Below are positions 10,055 through 18,660 of a DNA stretch of 64,000 nt, piece after piece (within the stretch, counting starts at the first letter, position 1; every line of letters starts with the position of its first letter). Origin of the DNA: Acinetobacter shaoyimingii (GTDB lineage Bacteria; Pseudomonadota; Gammaproteobacteria; Pseudomonadales; Moraxellaceae); contig NZ_CP049801.1 of assembly GCF_011578045.1 (NCBI RefSeq), positions 3,100,001 to 3,164,000 of the forward strand, written 5' to 3'. The position numbers and the translations under genes were made by a program. The notes under the pieces were generated by a model that saw only the letters and a program-made list of their open reading frames with translations, was not told the DNA's origin and searched no databases.

Positions 10055-10782
10055 TGCTTGAAACGATGAATGAGTACTATGACAATTACTTTAAATTTAA
10101 TGGTAAATCCAAAATAATCCGAATCGAAAATAATAAATTATATTTTGATAAAACAATTTTTTATGCTGAAAGTGGTGGTCAAGAAAGTGATCTTGGACTG
10201 GTTAAACTAAATGATGTGGAACTCAATATTAGCAATGTGCAATATGAAAAAGAAAATGGACTTTGGAAAACAGCACACTATGTAGAAACTGAAGAAGATC
10301 TGAATCAATATTTTCAAGTTAATGATGAAATCAATTTAGTGTTAAACACAGATCGTAGAAACAATTTATCAGCCTACCATACCGCCTCTCACCTACTTTT
10401 CATTGCCGCTGAAAAAGTCAGAAATGGAATTCAAAAGAGTGTCATTGGCTGTCATATCAAAGAAGACAGTGCCCGATTTGATTTCATCACCGATCTCAAA
10501 TTTACAGAAGATGAATTAAACATCATCGCAAATCATGTAAATAGTATGATTTCCAACCAATTAAATATTCGCACATTTCTCAAAAATGAAGCCACCAATG
10601 AAAGAGTCTGGGAATGCGATGGTTTTGAAATTCCTTGTGGTGGTACTCATTTAACCAATACAGGTTTTCTAGAACCCTTAAAAGTAAAAAGAAAAGGAAT
10701 TGGAAAAGGCAAAGAACGTCTGATTTGCATAAGTAGTCAAGACAATATTATTCATGGAGAACTTGGTGCGCACATTACCTAA
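10054..10782 (+). CDS. AlaX-type alanyl-tRNA editing protein
   Basis: A stand-alone trans-editing hydrolase of the AlaRS/ThrRS editing family, 242 residues. It has the N-terminal element of the medium AlaX class (FYAESGGQESD, residues 36-46), the HxxxH zinc/catalytic motif (YHTASHLL, His109 and His113) and the second half-site CGGTHLTNTG (Cys195, His199). AlaX enzymes deacylate tRNA(Ala) mischarged with Ser or Gly. The start used overlaps the upstream stop; an earlier frame from 9973 only reads through the previous gene. Setting between an O-acetylserine-forming enzyme, an exporter and a CysK-like enzyme suggests protection against a serine/alanine analogue made by the cassette. Confidence 0.88.
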   Translation: MLETMNEYYDNYFKFNGKSKIIRIENNKLYFDKTIFYAESGGQESDLGLVKLNDVELNISNVQYEKENGLWKTAHYVETEEDLNQYFQVNDEINLVLNTDRRNNLSAYHTASHLLFIAAEKVRNGIQKSVIGCHIKEDSARFDFITDLKFTEDELNIIANHVNSMISNQLNIRTFLKNEATNERVWECDGFEIPCGGTHLTNTGFLEPLKVKRKGIGKGKERLICISSQDNIIHGELGAHIT

Positions 10783-11962
10783 TTACATTTACTTTTTACT
10801 CATTGGTCAGGGGATTAATTTAATTACTGCAGTGCTTTCAGTTACTGTCGCCGCCATTGTAGGTTTAAGCCTTGCTCCAGAATCAAGTTATGCAACCATA
10901 CCCTATGGTTTGCAGTTTTTTGCGATATTAATCAGTACAATTATTTTTTCTAATTTAATGAAAAAATTTGGACGATATTTTGTTTTTATTATCGGTATCT
11001 TTTTTTTGTTTGCATCGGGTATTAGTGGGTTCTTAGCAATTACTCAAAGTCAATTTGTACTTTTATGTTTAAGTCATTTCCTGTTAGGGCTGTTTATATC
11101 AACTGCAAATTTTTATCGATTTGCGGCTACCGATGGCTTGGCGTCTGAACTCATCCCTAAAGCAACTTCTATGGTCATTTCTGGTGGTGTGATAGCTGCC
11201 ATTATTGCTCCTTTACTGGCAATCAAGTTTGAAAAAATTGGGCAATATCCTCACTATTCATTCATCTACTTAATTCTAAGTGCTTTATCAATTATTTTAT
11301 TCTTTGTGATTTATTTATGGCATAAATCTTCATCTCAAAATCGTCTTCAAGTTGACACCGAAAAACCTAAATCCGTCAGTATTTCTTATACACCTGAAAC
11401 AAGAAAAATTATTTTGATCGGAATCATTGGTGGCGCATTAGGTTACTACTTAATGAACTTGATGATGATCGTTTCGTCCTTACATTTAAAGGTAAATCAC
11501 TCATTCCACTACGCTTCATTTGCAATTCAATTGCATGTGTTAGCCATGTTTCTGCCTTCATTTATTGTGCCTAAATTGATTAAACATATCGGCAGTGTTC
11601 GAATCATTACGCTAGGATTCTTACTAATTTCTCTTTCATCTTTGCTACCAATTATTTTTGATCGTTCAGTATTTATCAATATTTCGCTCATTATTCTTGG
11701 GATTGGTTGGAACTTTGCGTATTCAGGAGGATCAACACTTATTGGAAGCTTGCAAAGTGAAGACAGAATAAAAATTCAGGGACTCAGCGAAACTGCAGTG
11801 GCCTTTTTTGCAACATTAGGTGCTTTTCTTCCAGCACCAATTTTAAATCATTTTGGTTGGATCAATACCAATCTAATTTCAATGATTATGTCTTTAAGCA
11901 TCGTCATTATCATTTTTCTATTGATTTATTATTATGAAAGGAGAAATCATGAAATTCACTGA
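10766..11962 (+). CDS. MFS transporter, probable exporter of the cassette product
   Basis: About 398 residues with roughly twelve hydrophobic segments and an MFS-like loop after TM2 (NLMKKFGRYF). I favour the GTG start because GGAG lies six bases upstream. An ATG at 10754 (four residues longer) has no Shine-Dalgarno sequence. Either start overlaps the AlaX gene, and the 3' end overlaps the next gene, so the four genes look like one transcript. No close subfamily is recognised. Export of an amino-acid-like product is inference from context; uptake is also possible. Confidence 0.8.
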   Translation: MRTLPNYIYFLLIGQGINLITAVLSVTVAAIVGLSLAPESSYATIPYGLQFFAILISTIIFSNLMKKFGRYFVFIIGIFFLFASGISGFLAITQSQFVLLCLSHFLLGLFISTANFYRFAATDGLASELIPKATSMVISGGVIAAIIAPLLAIKFEKIGQYPHYSFIYLILSALSIILFFVIYLWHKSSSQNRLQVDTEKPKSVSISYTPETRKIILIGIIGGALGYYLMNLMMIVSSLHLKVNHSFHYASFAIQLHVLAMFLPSFIVPKLIKHIGSVRIITLGFLLISLSSLLPIIFDRSVFINISLIILGIGWNFAYSGGSTLIGSLQSEDRIKIQGLSETAVAFFATLGAFLPAPILNHFGWINTNLISMIMSLSIVIIIFLLIYYYERRNHEIH

Positions 11963-12818
11963 ATTATTGAATGTGACTGAAAATATATTGGTCAAAATGG
12001 AAATGAATAATATTTCTGGAAGTCATAAATATAGAGCAGCGAATTATATTATTGAAACAGGCATCAATAATAATTTAATTCATAAAGATACAACTATTAT
12101 TGAAAAAACTGGAGGCAATTTTGGCTTTGGTTTATTGGCCGCATGTTTAAAAAGAAATATATCGGTTGAATTGGCGATTGGTTTGAATTTTAGTCAAGAA
12201 AAGAAAGACAAATTACAAAAGCTAGGTGCACGATTAATCGGTCAAGAAATGCTTGAAGCTGGAAAAACGCCAAAAGAAGTTGTGGAATGGCATCTAAATC
12301 ACCAACAAAAACTTGGTAAAAATTATTTTTATACAGATCAATTCAATAATTCAGGTAGTTATCTATCTCATTTAGAAACGGGTAATGAAATCTCAATACA
12401 ACTAAAACAAGATTATCCTCAAGTCAAAGAGTTAATTTTTGTGGGATGTGCTGGAACGGGTGCTAGTTTTACAGGCGTTTCAGAAGCCTTGATTAAAAAT
12501 GGCTATAAACTTAAAACAGTATTAGTAGAACCCTCTGGCTGTGATAGTAAAAATAATGTATTCACCCCTCATAATTTAGAAGGGATGAGCGTTGGAGTAT
12601 GCCCTCCATTTTTAAAATGGAATCAGATTGATATGATTTATCATGTTGCTGATCATGAAATCAACGAAGTAAAAAAAGAAATCTTTAGTTCACATGGCGT
12701 GCTTGTCGGGAATACATCTGCTGCGTGCTATAAAGCAGCTAGTAGTTTTCAAGATCAGTGCAACCCATCCAGAAAGATCCTCACTTTCTTTTATGATAGT
12801 GGCATTTGGTATAAGTAA
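11949..12818 (+). CDS. CysK/CBS-like PLP-dependent beta-replacement enzyme
   Basis: Fold type II PLP enzyme of 289 residues. The PLP lysine is Lys27 in ISGSHKYRAA. The substrate loop usually reading TSGNTG is TGGNFG (residues 54-59). The phosphate-binding loop is GCAGTGAS (166-173), and VEPSG and EGMSVGVCPP match CysK landmarks. CysK-type enzymes replace the acetoxy group of O-acetylserine with a nucleophile. The altered loop suggests a substrate or nucleophile other than sulfide, giving a beta-substituted alanine; this is inference. The start follows an excellent AAAGGAG and overlaps the MFS gene by 14 bases; an in-frame ATG at 11934 would read through that site. Product unknown. Confidence 0.82.
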   Translation: MKFTELLNVTENILVKMEMNNISGSHKYRAANYIIETGINNNLIHKDTTIIEKTGGNFGFGLLAACLKRNISVELAIGLNFSQEKKDKLQKLGARLIGQEMLEAGKTPKEVVEWHLNHQQKLGKNYFYTDQFNNSGSYLSHLETGNEISIQLKQDYPQVKELIFVGCAGTGASFTGVSEALIKNGYKLKTVLVEPSGCDSKNNVFTPHNLEGMSVGVCPPFLKWNQIDMIYHVADHEINEVKKEIFSSHGVLVGNTSAACYKAASSFQDQCNPSRKILTFFYDSGIWYK

Positions 12819-13073
12819 TAATTTCGATTACCCAATTTTCTTTATTCAATATACAACTAGATTAATTTTTGCAAAGATTAATCTATTCTAATTACTTCAT
12901 CATATTAATAATTTTATATTTGTTTAAATATCATTATCTTGTATTATTTTAAATCTAAATTAAGCATTTGATATCTTTGTTAAAACTGGTTTATTCTATC
13001 TGAATATATGTAGTCAAACATTTATGTATTCCATATACTTAACATTCAAATTCATCTAACAGCACAAATTGTT

Positions 13074-13472
13074 ATGAAATTCCAAACCCTCTGCATCATC
13101 GCTTTTACAGCACTTTCTCTTAGCGCCTGCACCCTCTCCCCAAAAAACCAATCTACAGATCCTGCTGCATTTGTCATTGAACAGCACAAAGACATAGATG
13201 CTGAGCCTAAAACCAAACACAACGTCGCACAATTACTCAAACATGGTGATTATTGCGATATTGAATTCACTGCTTACTTACATACAGGCACAGCAACCGA
13301 ACACTGGATTTTCAAAGATGAACGTTTACTCTCAGCATTTACCCTAATTGATACTGAAGTGCAGAAAAAACAAATCATTTTTGATCCAAGCCAAGAGCAC
13401 CCTCAAGCCAACTTCAAAGCACTTAAAAGTAATTTCTCAAATGAAAACCTAGAGCAGTGCAACTTTAAATAA
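13074..13472 (+). CDS. Small lipoprotein, unknown function
   Basis: 132 residues with a lipoprotein signal ending in LSAC (Cys19). The mature part has two Cys (YCDIEF and EQCNFK) that could pair. It shares a layout with the protein at 18661-19107 (Cys near a beta-strand, aromatic/charged middle, Cys close to the C-terminus), so the two may be distant paralogues. Function not recognised. A strong terminator follows. Confidence 0.65.
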   Translation: MKFQTLCIIAFTALSLSACTLSPKNQSTDPAAFVIEQHKDIDAEPKTKHNVAQLLKHGDYCDIEFTAYLHTGTATEHWIFKDERLLSAFTLIDTEVQKKQIIFDPSQEHPQANFKALKSNFSNENLEQCNFK

Positions 13473-13502
13473 AACCATGTTTATTTAAAAAACTGCAATA
13501 AC

Positions 13503-13530
13503 TGAAAAAACGGCATTTGTCGTTTTTTCA
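13503..13530 (+). terminator. Intrinsic terminator
   Basis: Perfect 10-bp stem (TGAAAAAACG/CGTTTTTTCA) with an 8-base loop just after the lipoprotein gene. The roughly 270 bases beyond it, up to the next gene, hold no credible frame. Confidence 0.75.
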
Positions 13531-13797
13531 TGACAAAATTACAAAGCATTAAACTTGTAAAGTACAACAACACCATACTTTTAAAAATTTATATAAAACA
13601 AAAATCTATTTAAATCTCTATTTTTACCTTTTTCACAAGACTCACCACTATGTAACATCAACGTTGCATGCCTGTGTAGATTTAATTTCTAAGCCGTATA
13701 AAGCCTGAGTATTTCTCTATGATGCGTCACTATCAGTCTCATGAGCCCACACCATGAGCATCCATATTAGGCATAACCCAGATATAGGAAAGTACTC

Positions 13798-14337
13798 ATG
13801 AAAATAATTCAAATGACAGTCATTGCCACTGCATTACTCGCTTCAGGTAGCCTATTTGCCAATACAACCAGTACGACTACATCGGCAACTACAGGTGTTG
13901 GCACAACGACTGATAGCACTACACAAAACCCGGGTGTCATCAGCAATGTCAAACAAGGGATTAGCAATACAGCGAACAAAGTAGAGAATGGAATTGAAAA
14001 AGGTGTCGATAACACCAAAGAATTTACCAAAGAAAACTGGCAAAAAACTAAGAATTTTACAGCTGAAAAATCTGAATCTGTGAAAGAAAAGTCTGGTGAA
14101 ATTAAGCATTCTGTTGCCAAAGACAGCAAAAAAACCAAAAACTACTTAGGTGAAAAATCGGATGAAGCGAAATCATTCACCAAAGAGAAATGGAAAAAAA
14201 CCAAAGACGTTTTTAAGCCAGAAAGTAAAGAAGTACAACAGCCAACAACTGAGGCTGGCTTAAACAACAATGCAAATCTTGAGCTCGGAACACCTGCACG
14301 TAGCAAAACAGGTACAACAACTGAAAGTACCCAATAA
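13798..14337 (+). CDS. Secreted LEA-like amphipathic repeat protein
   Basis: 179 residues: signal peptide (cleavage likely after LFA, near residue 21), a Thr/Ser-rich linker, then a Lys/Glu-rich region (about 50-145) of repeating helical units such as ENWQKTKNFTAEK and EKWKKTKDVF, and a Thr-rich tail. This composition resembles late-embryogenesis-abundant/YtxH-like proteins that protect membranes or proteins under desiccation. Periplasmic location follows from the signal peptide; a stress role is inference. The protein encoded next is of the same kind. Confidence 0.65.
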   Translation: MKIIQMTVIATALLASGSLFANTTSTTTSATTGVGTTTDSTTQNPGVISNVKQGISNTANKVENGIEKGVDNTKEFTKENWQKTKNFTAEKSESVKEKSGEIKHSVAKDSKKTKNYLGEKSDEAKSFTKEKWKKTKDVFKPESKEVQQPTTEAGLNNNANLELGTPARSKTGTTTESTQ

Positions 14338-14422
14338 CGGTTCAACAGTTTAAATATCAGCTCAACGTTGAATAAATCCAGAGTTTAATCAATTCAAAGT
14401 ATTCATTATCCGTAAAAGAGCC

Positions 14423-14460
14423 TCCTAAGGGTTCACTTCAAGTGGGCCTTTAGGATTTTA
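14423..14460 (+). terminator. Terminator-like hairpin
   Basis: A 14-bp stem (TCCTAAGGGTTCAC with GTGGGCCTTTAGGA, three G-U pairs), loop TTCAA, followed by TTTT. It probably ends the LEA-like gene. Confidence 0.65.
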
Positions 14461-14462
14461 AG

Positions 14463-14487
14463 GTTTCGCTATTTTAAATAGCGAAAC
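14463..14487. repeat. Near-perfect palindrome GTTTCGCTATTT / AAATAGCGAAAC
   Basis: A 12-bp inverted repeat around a single T, directly after the terminator-like hairpin. It could be a second hairpin or a protein site. The rest of the gap up to the next gene holds only a 62-codon frame at 14489-14677 that I do not believe. Confidence 0.5.
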
Positions 14488-14685
14488 TTTGAATTCTGAT
14501 CAAAAAACATGTGTTGTAGCAAAATTACGACTGTTGTATACATCTCTTCACATCAAGTCCTACACTTCTTCTTCATCTCAGATTATGATGGTTTTCAAAG
14601 ACATTGGTATATGCCCGCTCCATATGGGTCTAAATCCAAGTGAGAGATTTTGCTTCACTTCATCTATTTTGGGATAAAAGCAAGA

Positions 14686-15291
14686 ATGAATATGTTTAAA
14701 AAATCAATGATGACTAGCGCTGTTTTGGCAATGTTGAGTACAGCTGTTTTTGCCGAAACGACAAACACCAGTAAAGCTGCACCTGCCTATGGTGATAATC
14801 CAAACTTACTGAAAGTCATTGCGGTAAAAACTCAGGAAAAAGTGCAAAACACCGCTGAAAAAGTAGGTGCTGCAACTGAACGTGGTATCGCTAAAATTAA
14901 ACCTGGGGTCGATAGAACGTGGAACAAAACTAAAAGTGTGACAACAGAAACTGCCGAAACGGCGAAGGAATCAACCCGTAAAGGCATCGACACAACTGTA
15001 AAAACAGTGAGAAATACCAAAGAAACTGTTTTAGGTACAAAAGATGCAGGCAGTGTTCCCATAGAACGGGGTGGCTTAAGTGAAAATAATAGCCCTGTTC
15101 AACCTGTTCAACCTGTTCAACCTGTTCAACAAAGCATGATTACCCCAGATTCATCACAACAAGTGATAAGTAGTACTCCTGCTACGAATGAAGTTGAACC
15201 AGAGATTAATAGACAATCTATCTCAATTGATGCGCCTGCATCGCAACCAACTCAGCAAAATAAAGATGGCTTTGAGGGTGTTCCTCGCTAA
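14686..15291 (+). CDS. Secreted LEA-like protein with VQP tandem repeat
   Basis: 201 residues from the chosen ATG, which gives a clean signal peptide ending AVFA. An earlier frame from 14650 adds a tail that spoils it; the ATG at 14692 is also possible. The middle is a Lys/Thr/Glu-rich amphipathic helix region (KVQNTAEKVGAATERG, TWNKTKSVTTETAETAKE) like that of the preceding gene, so the two are likely paralogues. The C-terminal third is low-complexity (four VQP units, Ser/Gln/Pro). Periplasmic stress or envelope protein is inference. Confidence 0.6.
   Translation: MNMFKKSMMTSAVLAMLSTAVFAETTNTSKAAPAYGDNPNLLKVIAVKTQEKVQNTAEKVGAATERGIAKIKPGVDRTWNKTKSVTTETAETAKESTRKGIDTTVKTVRNTKETVLGTKDAGSVPIERGGLSENNSPVQPVQPVQPVQQSMITPDSSQQVISSTPATNEVEPEINRQSISIDAPASQPTQQNKDGFEGVPR
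15094..15129 (+). repeat. In-frame tandem repeat, 4 x 9 bp (CCTGTTCAA)
   Basis: Four exact copies encode Pro-Val-Gln units within the secreted protein. The copy number may vary between strains by slippage without shifting the frame. Confidence 0.9.
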
Positions 15292-15346
15292 GCAATATGA
15301 TGAATAGATTTCCATTTACACATTTTTTATGATGGTGTAGATCAAC

Positions 15347-15374
15347 AAAAGCCTATTTTTAAATAGGCTTTTTT
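15347..15374 (+). terminator. Intrinsic terminator
   Basis: Perfect 12-bp stem (AAAAGCCTATTT/AAATAGGCTTTT) with a two-base centre, followed by further T. Confidence 0.85.
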
Positions 15375-15506
15375 GTATTCTTGTTTAATAAGTCATTCAT
15401 AATCATGATAAAAAAATGCGCTCATTGAGCACATTCTTTATTAATGATCATGCTTTGTTTGACAGAACCACAAACAATGAAAATGCTTAATCACTGGTTT
15501 AATCCA

Positions 15507-16460
15507 TCAATTCACTTGGCGTATTGGTTGAGCCTTTTGAAATGCTTCTACATTTTCCACCATCTGCTGCACAATACGTTGACGTGCATCCACACTGCCC
15601 CATGCACTATGCGGAGTAATAATTAAATTTGGAATATCATTAGCCAGCAGTGCATTCCCTTCAGTGGGTGGCTCAATACTAAGAACATCTGTTGCAGCGC
15701 CTGCAATCTGCCCTTGACGTAAAGCATGTGCAAGAGCTTGCTCATTGACGATACCACCTCGAGCACAATTAATTAAAAATGCAGTCGATTTCATTTTTTC
15801 AAGTTCCGCCGCATCAATTAAATCACGTGTTTCATCATTCAAAGGACAATGCAAACTTAAGTAATCCACTTGTGCTAACAAATCAGCAAAAGGTACTCGA
15901 TTTTCTTTGACTGGTCGGTTCGGCAGTGATGCAACCAAGACTTTCATGCCAAATGCTTCCGCCAATTTCGCTACAGCTTGCCCCAACTCACCATAGCCCA
16001 CAATACCCAGTGTCTTTCCTGTCAATTCAACAATGGGGAAATCCAGTAAGCAAAATTGTTTTGCTTTTTGCCACTCACCTTGTTTTACAGCACGATCATA
16101 TTGAATCAGTGAAGTGGATAATGCCAGCATAAGTGCCATGGTATGCTGCGCTACAGCAGCTGTGCCATATGCCTGACAGTTACATACCACAATGCCTTGT
16201 TCACGTGCCTGTGCTAAATCAACGTTATTGGTGCCCGTAGCAGAAATCAAAATCAGTTTCAGTTTTGCACATTGGCGAATGACATCACCACTGATCATCA
16301 CTTTATTGGTAATGACCACCTCTGCATCGTGAATGCGGTCGAATACCTCTTCTTCTTGAACTGCAGGATATAAAATCAGATCGCTAAAAACTGCCTTTAA
16401 TGCGCTGAAATCTAAGTCATCCTGATCTAAAGATTTGTAATCTAAAAAAACAGCTTTCAT
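15507..16460 (-). CDS. D-2-hydroxyacid dehydrogenase (glycerate/hydroxypyruvate reductase-like)
   Basis: 317 residues. NAD(P)-dependent reductase family, with the Rossmann motif GIVGYGELG (about 148-156), the catalytic Arg in NCARGGIVNE, Glu in SIEPPTEG and His in TPHSAWGS. The layout is that of glycerate or hydroxypyruvate reductases (HprA type), which reduce 2-oxo acids to D-2-hydroxy acids; the exact substrate is open. A TAGGGA Shine-Dalgarno precedes the ATG. Monocistronic. Confidence 0.85.
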   Translation of the reverse strand: MKAVFLDYKSLDQDDLDFSALKAVFSDLILYPAVQEEEVFDRIHDAEVVITNKVMISGDVIRQCAKLKLILISATGTNNVDLAQAREQGIVVCNCQAYGTAAVAQHTMALMLALSTSLIQYDRAVKQGEWQKAKQFCLLDFPIVELTGKTLGIVGYGELGQAVAKLAEAFGMKVLVASLPNRPVKENRVPFADLLAQVDYLSLHCPLNDETRDLIDAAELEKMKSTAFLINCARGGIVNEQALAHALRQGQIAGAATDVLSIEPPTEGNALLANDIPNLIITPHSAWGSVDARQRIVQQMVENVEAFQKAQPIRQVN

Positions 16461-16635
16461 TGCATTTATCCCTACACATTTTTTACAGACAAAGAAGATC
16501 TCGAGTAAATCCCAAGTTTAAGCATTTACCCGATAAATTTGAAAATAATATAAAAAACACAATAATAATGTTGAATGATTGTTTGCTATTTCAAAATCAA
16601 TCTCAATATTGCGGTCTAAACATTATGTTTAATCA

Positions 16636-17352
16636 TCATGTCTCGTCATCAGCTTTAACGTTGGCATCTTTCATAATAAATGAATTATTTTTCAGTGCGG
16701 TGAGATAAGCAATACCAGCGCGATAACCTTCTTGGCAAATGGCTTCTGAGATATAATTTTCAGTGTAATAGCCATGTTTCATACAAGTGAAAATCAGTTC
16801 AATCAAAATAGTCAATGTATCTGGTTGTCTTGGGATATAATTGTCAACATTGATTGCCAGTAGCGCTTGACGAATAGCAAAGCTAACTTTTCTGAGTTCA
16901 ACTTGATATTCCAAATAATTATCTTGCGTTGCACCACCACTTAGAATCAGTAACGTCGCAATTTTAGATTCATTTAAAAATTGTGCTGCAGCTTTAATCA
17001 TGGCTGAAGTGATTAAACGCCCATAGGCTTCTATGGGTTGATTGGGATTTTCCAAGAAAACACGCATTGCTTCATTACGAAGCTTTTGAATCAAATTATT
17101 CAAATGTGAAATTGCAATATAGTTCAACAGATCATATTTGGTTGGGAAAAATTGGTAAATACTGGCGCGAGGGACTTCTGAGGCAATGGCGACCTCTGGA
17201 ATTGAAATTTTTTCTATCCCTACCTGCAACAATAACTCCTCTGTTGCACGAATCACCTGTTCCATTCGCTTTTGCGTTCTTTCTTGTTTAGGACGATTAA
17301 GTTGTTTACTGCTTTTTTTATACTGAAGTGTTGACTCTGTTGATACCATCAT
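16636..17352 (-). CDS. TetR-family regulator divergent from a fatty-acid desaturase
   Basis: 238 residues with an N-terminal TetR helix-turn-helix (IPEVAIASEVPRASIYQFF, about 48-66) and a helical ligand-binding C-terminus. It is transcribed away from the desaturase gene across a 68-base gap. By analogy with DesT-type pairs it probably senses fatty acids or acyl-CoA and controls the desaturase and itself; this is inference. The basic N-terminal extension (RPKQERTQKR) is longer than usual. The start may be either of two adjacent ATG codons. Confidence 0.82.
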   Translation of the reverse strand: MMVSTESTLQYKKSSKQLNRPKQERTQKRMEQVIRATEELLLQVGIEKISIPEVAIASEVPRASIYQFFPTKYDLLNYIAISHLNNLIQKLRNEAMRVFLENPNQPIEAYGRLITSAMIKAAAQFLNESKIATLLILSGGATQDNYLEYQVELRKVSFAIRQALLAINVDNYIPRQPDTLTILIELIFTCMKHGYYTENYISEAICQEGYRAGIAYLTALKNNSFIMKDANVKADDET

Positions 17353-17374
17353 ATACTCTCACTCAAAATCCGAC

Positions 17375-17397
17375 ATTTGTTGGTTTTTTGTACAAAT
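17375..17397. promoter_or_regulatory. Candidate operator between TetR and desaturase genes
   Basis: ATTTGT and ACAAAT form an inverted repeat separated by 11 bases in the divergent intergenic space. Half-sites are short, so this is only a candidate. Confidence 0.3.
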
Positions 17398-17420
17398 CCT
17401 TTGCTATACCAATATCATAG

Positions 17421-18545
17421 ATGAAACTGGATATGAATTTACCCTTAACCGATGCAAAAACAACCAACAAACAAAAAATAAAATTGTTTGCTGATCCTGA
17501 AGACGAACTGCGTACCCATCGCATCCGAAAAGGGATCTTGGAAGCGGGTAATCAACTCCGTTCAGAACATCCTTGGTTGGTCAAATATCAAGACCAAATC
17601 GGTATGGGCATCCTCATTACATCTGTAACTGGCATTATTTTCAATATTACGCAATATGCGCGTGGCAAAATGCCTTGGTATATTGCAGTTCCCCTATCTG
17701 CATTTTGGATGTCTATTTTGCATGAGCTTGAGCATGACCTCATTCACCTCATGTACCATCGAAAAAATAAAAAGATCAATAATGCGATGCTTGCAGCTGT
17801 TTATGCATTTAGACCGAGTACGATTAACCCTTGGATTCGTCGTCAAATCCATTTGCATCATCATAAATCATCTGGCACCCCTTCTGATGTAGAAGAACGT
17901 GGCATTAACAATGGTGATAAATGGGGAATTAAACGCTTACTCATGACAGGTGATAATTTACTGGCCATTGCACTTCGCCCCATTGAAACACTAAATGCTT
18001 CGAATCACTTTATAAAAGCACAAAAAGATTTAAATTTCAAAGACAAGCTGAAATTAAAAACCAAACTGGCATTGGGATATTCACCTTTAGGCAATATTCA
18101 TTACGGTTTATGGTATAGCTTCTTGTTTATGAGTGTTTCAAAACTGGGCATGAAAGCACTGAAGATTCAAGCGCCCACAAATCGAGTTTGGCGTTGGGTC
18201 GACAAAACCACCAAATTTTACGCAGTGAGCATTGCTGCGCCAAATTTCTTACGCACATTGAGCTTACATTTCACCAGTTCAAATTTGCATTATTATGGTG
18301 ATGTTGAAGATGGCAACACCGTTCAACAGTGTCAAATTTGGACAGACTGGCGTATCAAACCCTTACAGGCTTTCTGTTTTAACTTTGGTGGCACACATGC
18401 CTTACATCATTTTGTGGTTCGTGATCCATTCTATATTCGACAAGCGATTGCCAAAAAGTGCTATCCGTTGATGAGTGAAAATGGCGTTCGCTTTAATGAT
18501 TTTGGAACATTTAAACGTGCCAATCGTCGTTTAGAAAAGGCTTAA
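17421..18545 (+). CDS. Membrane fatty-acid desaturase/hydroxylase
   Basis: 374 residues. Integral-membrane di-iron desaturase family, shown by three His boxes: HELEHDLIH (about 101), HLHHHKSS (about 142) and HALHHFV (about 323). Hydrophobic segments lie before box 1 and between boxes 2 and 3. Such enzymes insert a double bond or hydroxyl group into acyl chains with electrons from a reductase. No reductase gene is adjacent, so the partner is elsewhere. A second ATG at 17433 is possible; neither start has a good Shine-Dalgarno. Confidence 0.85.
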   Translation: MKLDMNLPLTDAKTTNKQKIKLFADPEDELRTHRIRKGILEAGNQLRSEHPWLVKYQDQIGMGILITSVTGIIFNITQYARGKMPWYIAVPLSAFWMSILHELEHDLIHLMYHRKNKKINNAMLAAVYAFRPSTINPWIRRQIHLHHHKSSGTPSDVEERGINNGDKWGIKRLLMTGDNLLAIALRPIETLNASNHFIKAQKDLNFKDKLKLKTKLALGYSPLGNIHYGLWYSFLFMSVSKLGMKALKIQAPTNRVWRWVDKTTKFYAVSIAAPNFLRTLSLHFTSSNLHYYGDVEDGNTVQQCQIWTDWRIKPLQAFCFNFGGTHALHHFVVRDPFYIRQAIAKKCYPLMSENGVRFNDFGTFKRANRRLEKA

Positions 18546-18572
18546 ACCTCATTCAAAAAATTTACAGTTTAT

Positions 18573-18600
18573 AAGGGGCTAAGACATTGCCCCTTTTTTT
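18573..18600 (+). terminator. Intrinsic terminator
   Basis: Stem AAGGGGC/GCCCCTT with a 9-base loop and a T-run after the desaturase gene. Confidence 0.85.
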
Positions 18601-18660
18601 ATGCATCCATAAAATAAATTAGATATACTTGGTTGAAAATAATAAAAAATAGGTGAAATC

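Noticed and set aside
14489..14677. 62-codon frame overlapping the start of the second LEA-like gene
   Set aside because: No start signal and unlikely composition; overlaps the upstream region of a real gene.
15094..15129. Tandem repeat considered as a CRISPR
   Set aside because: Units are 9 bp, contiguous and in frame within a coding sequence, without spacers.
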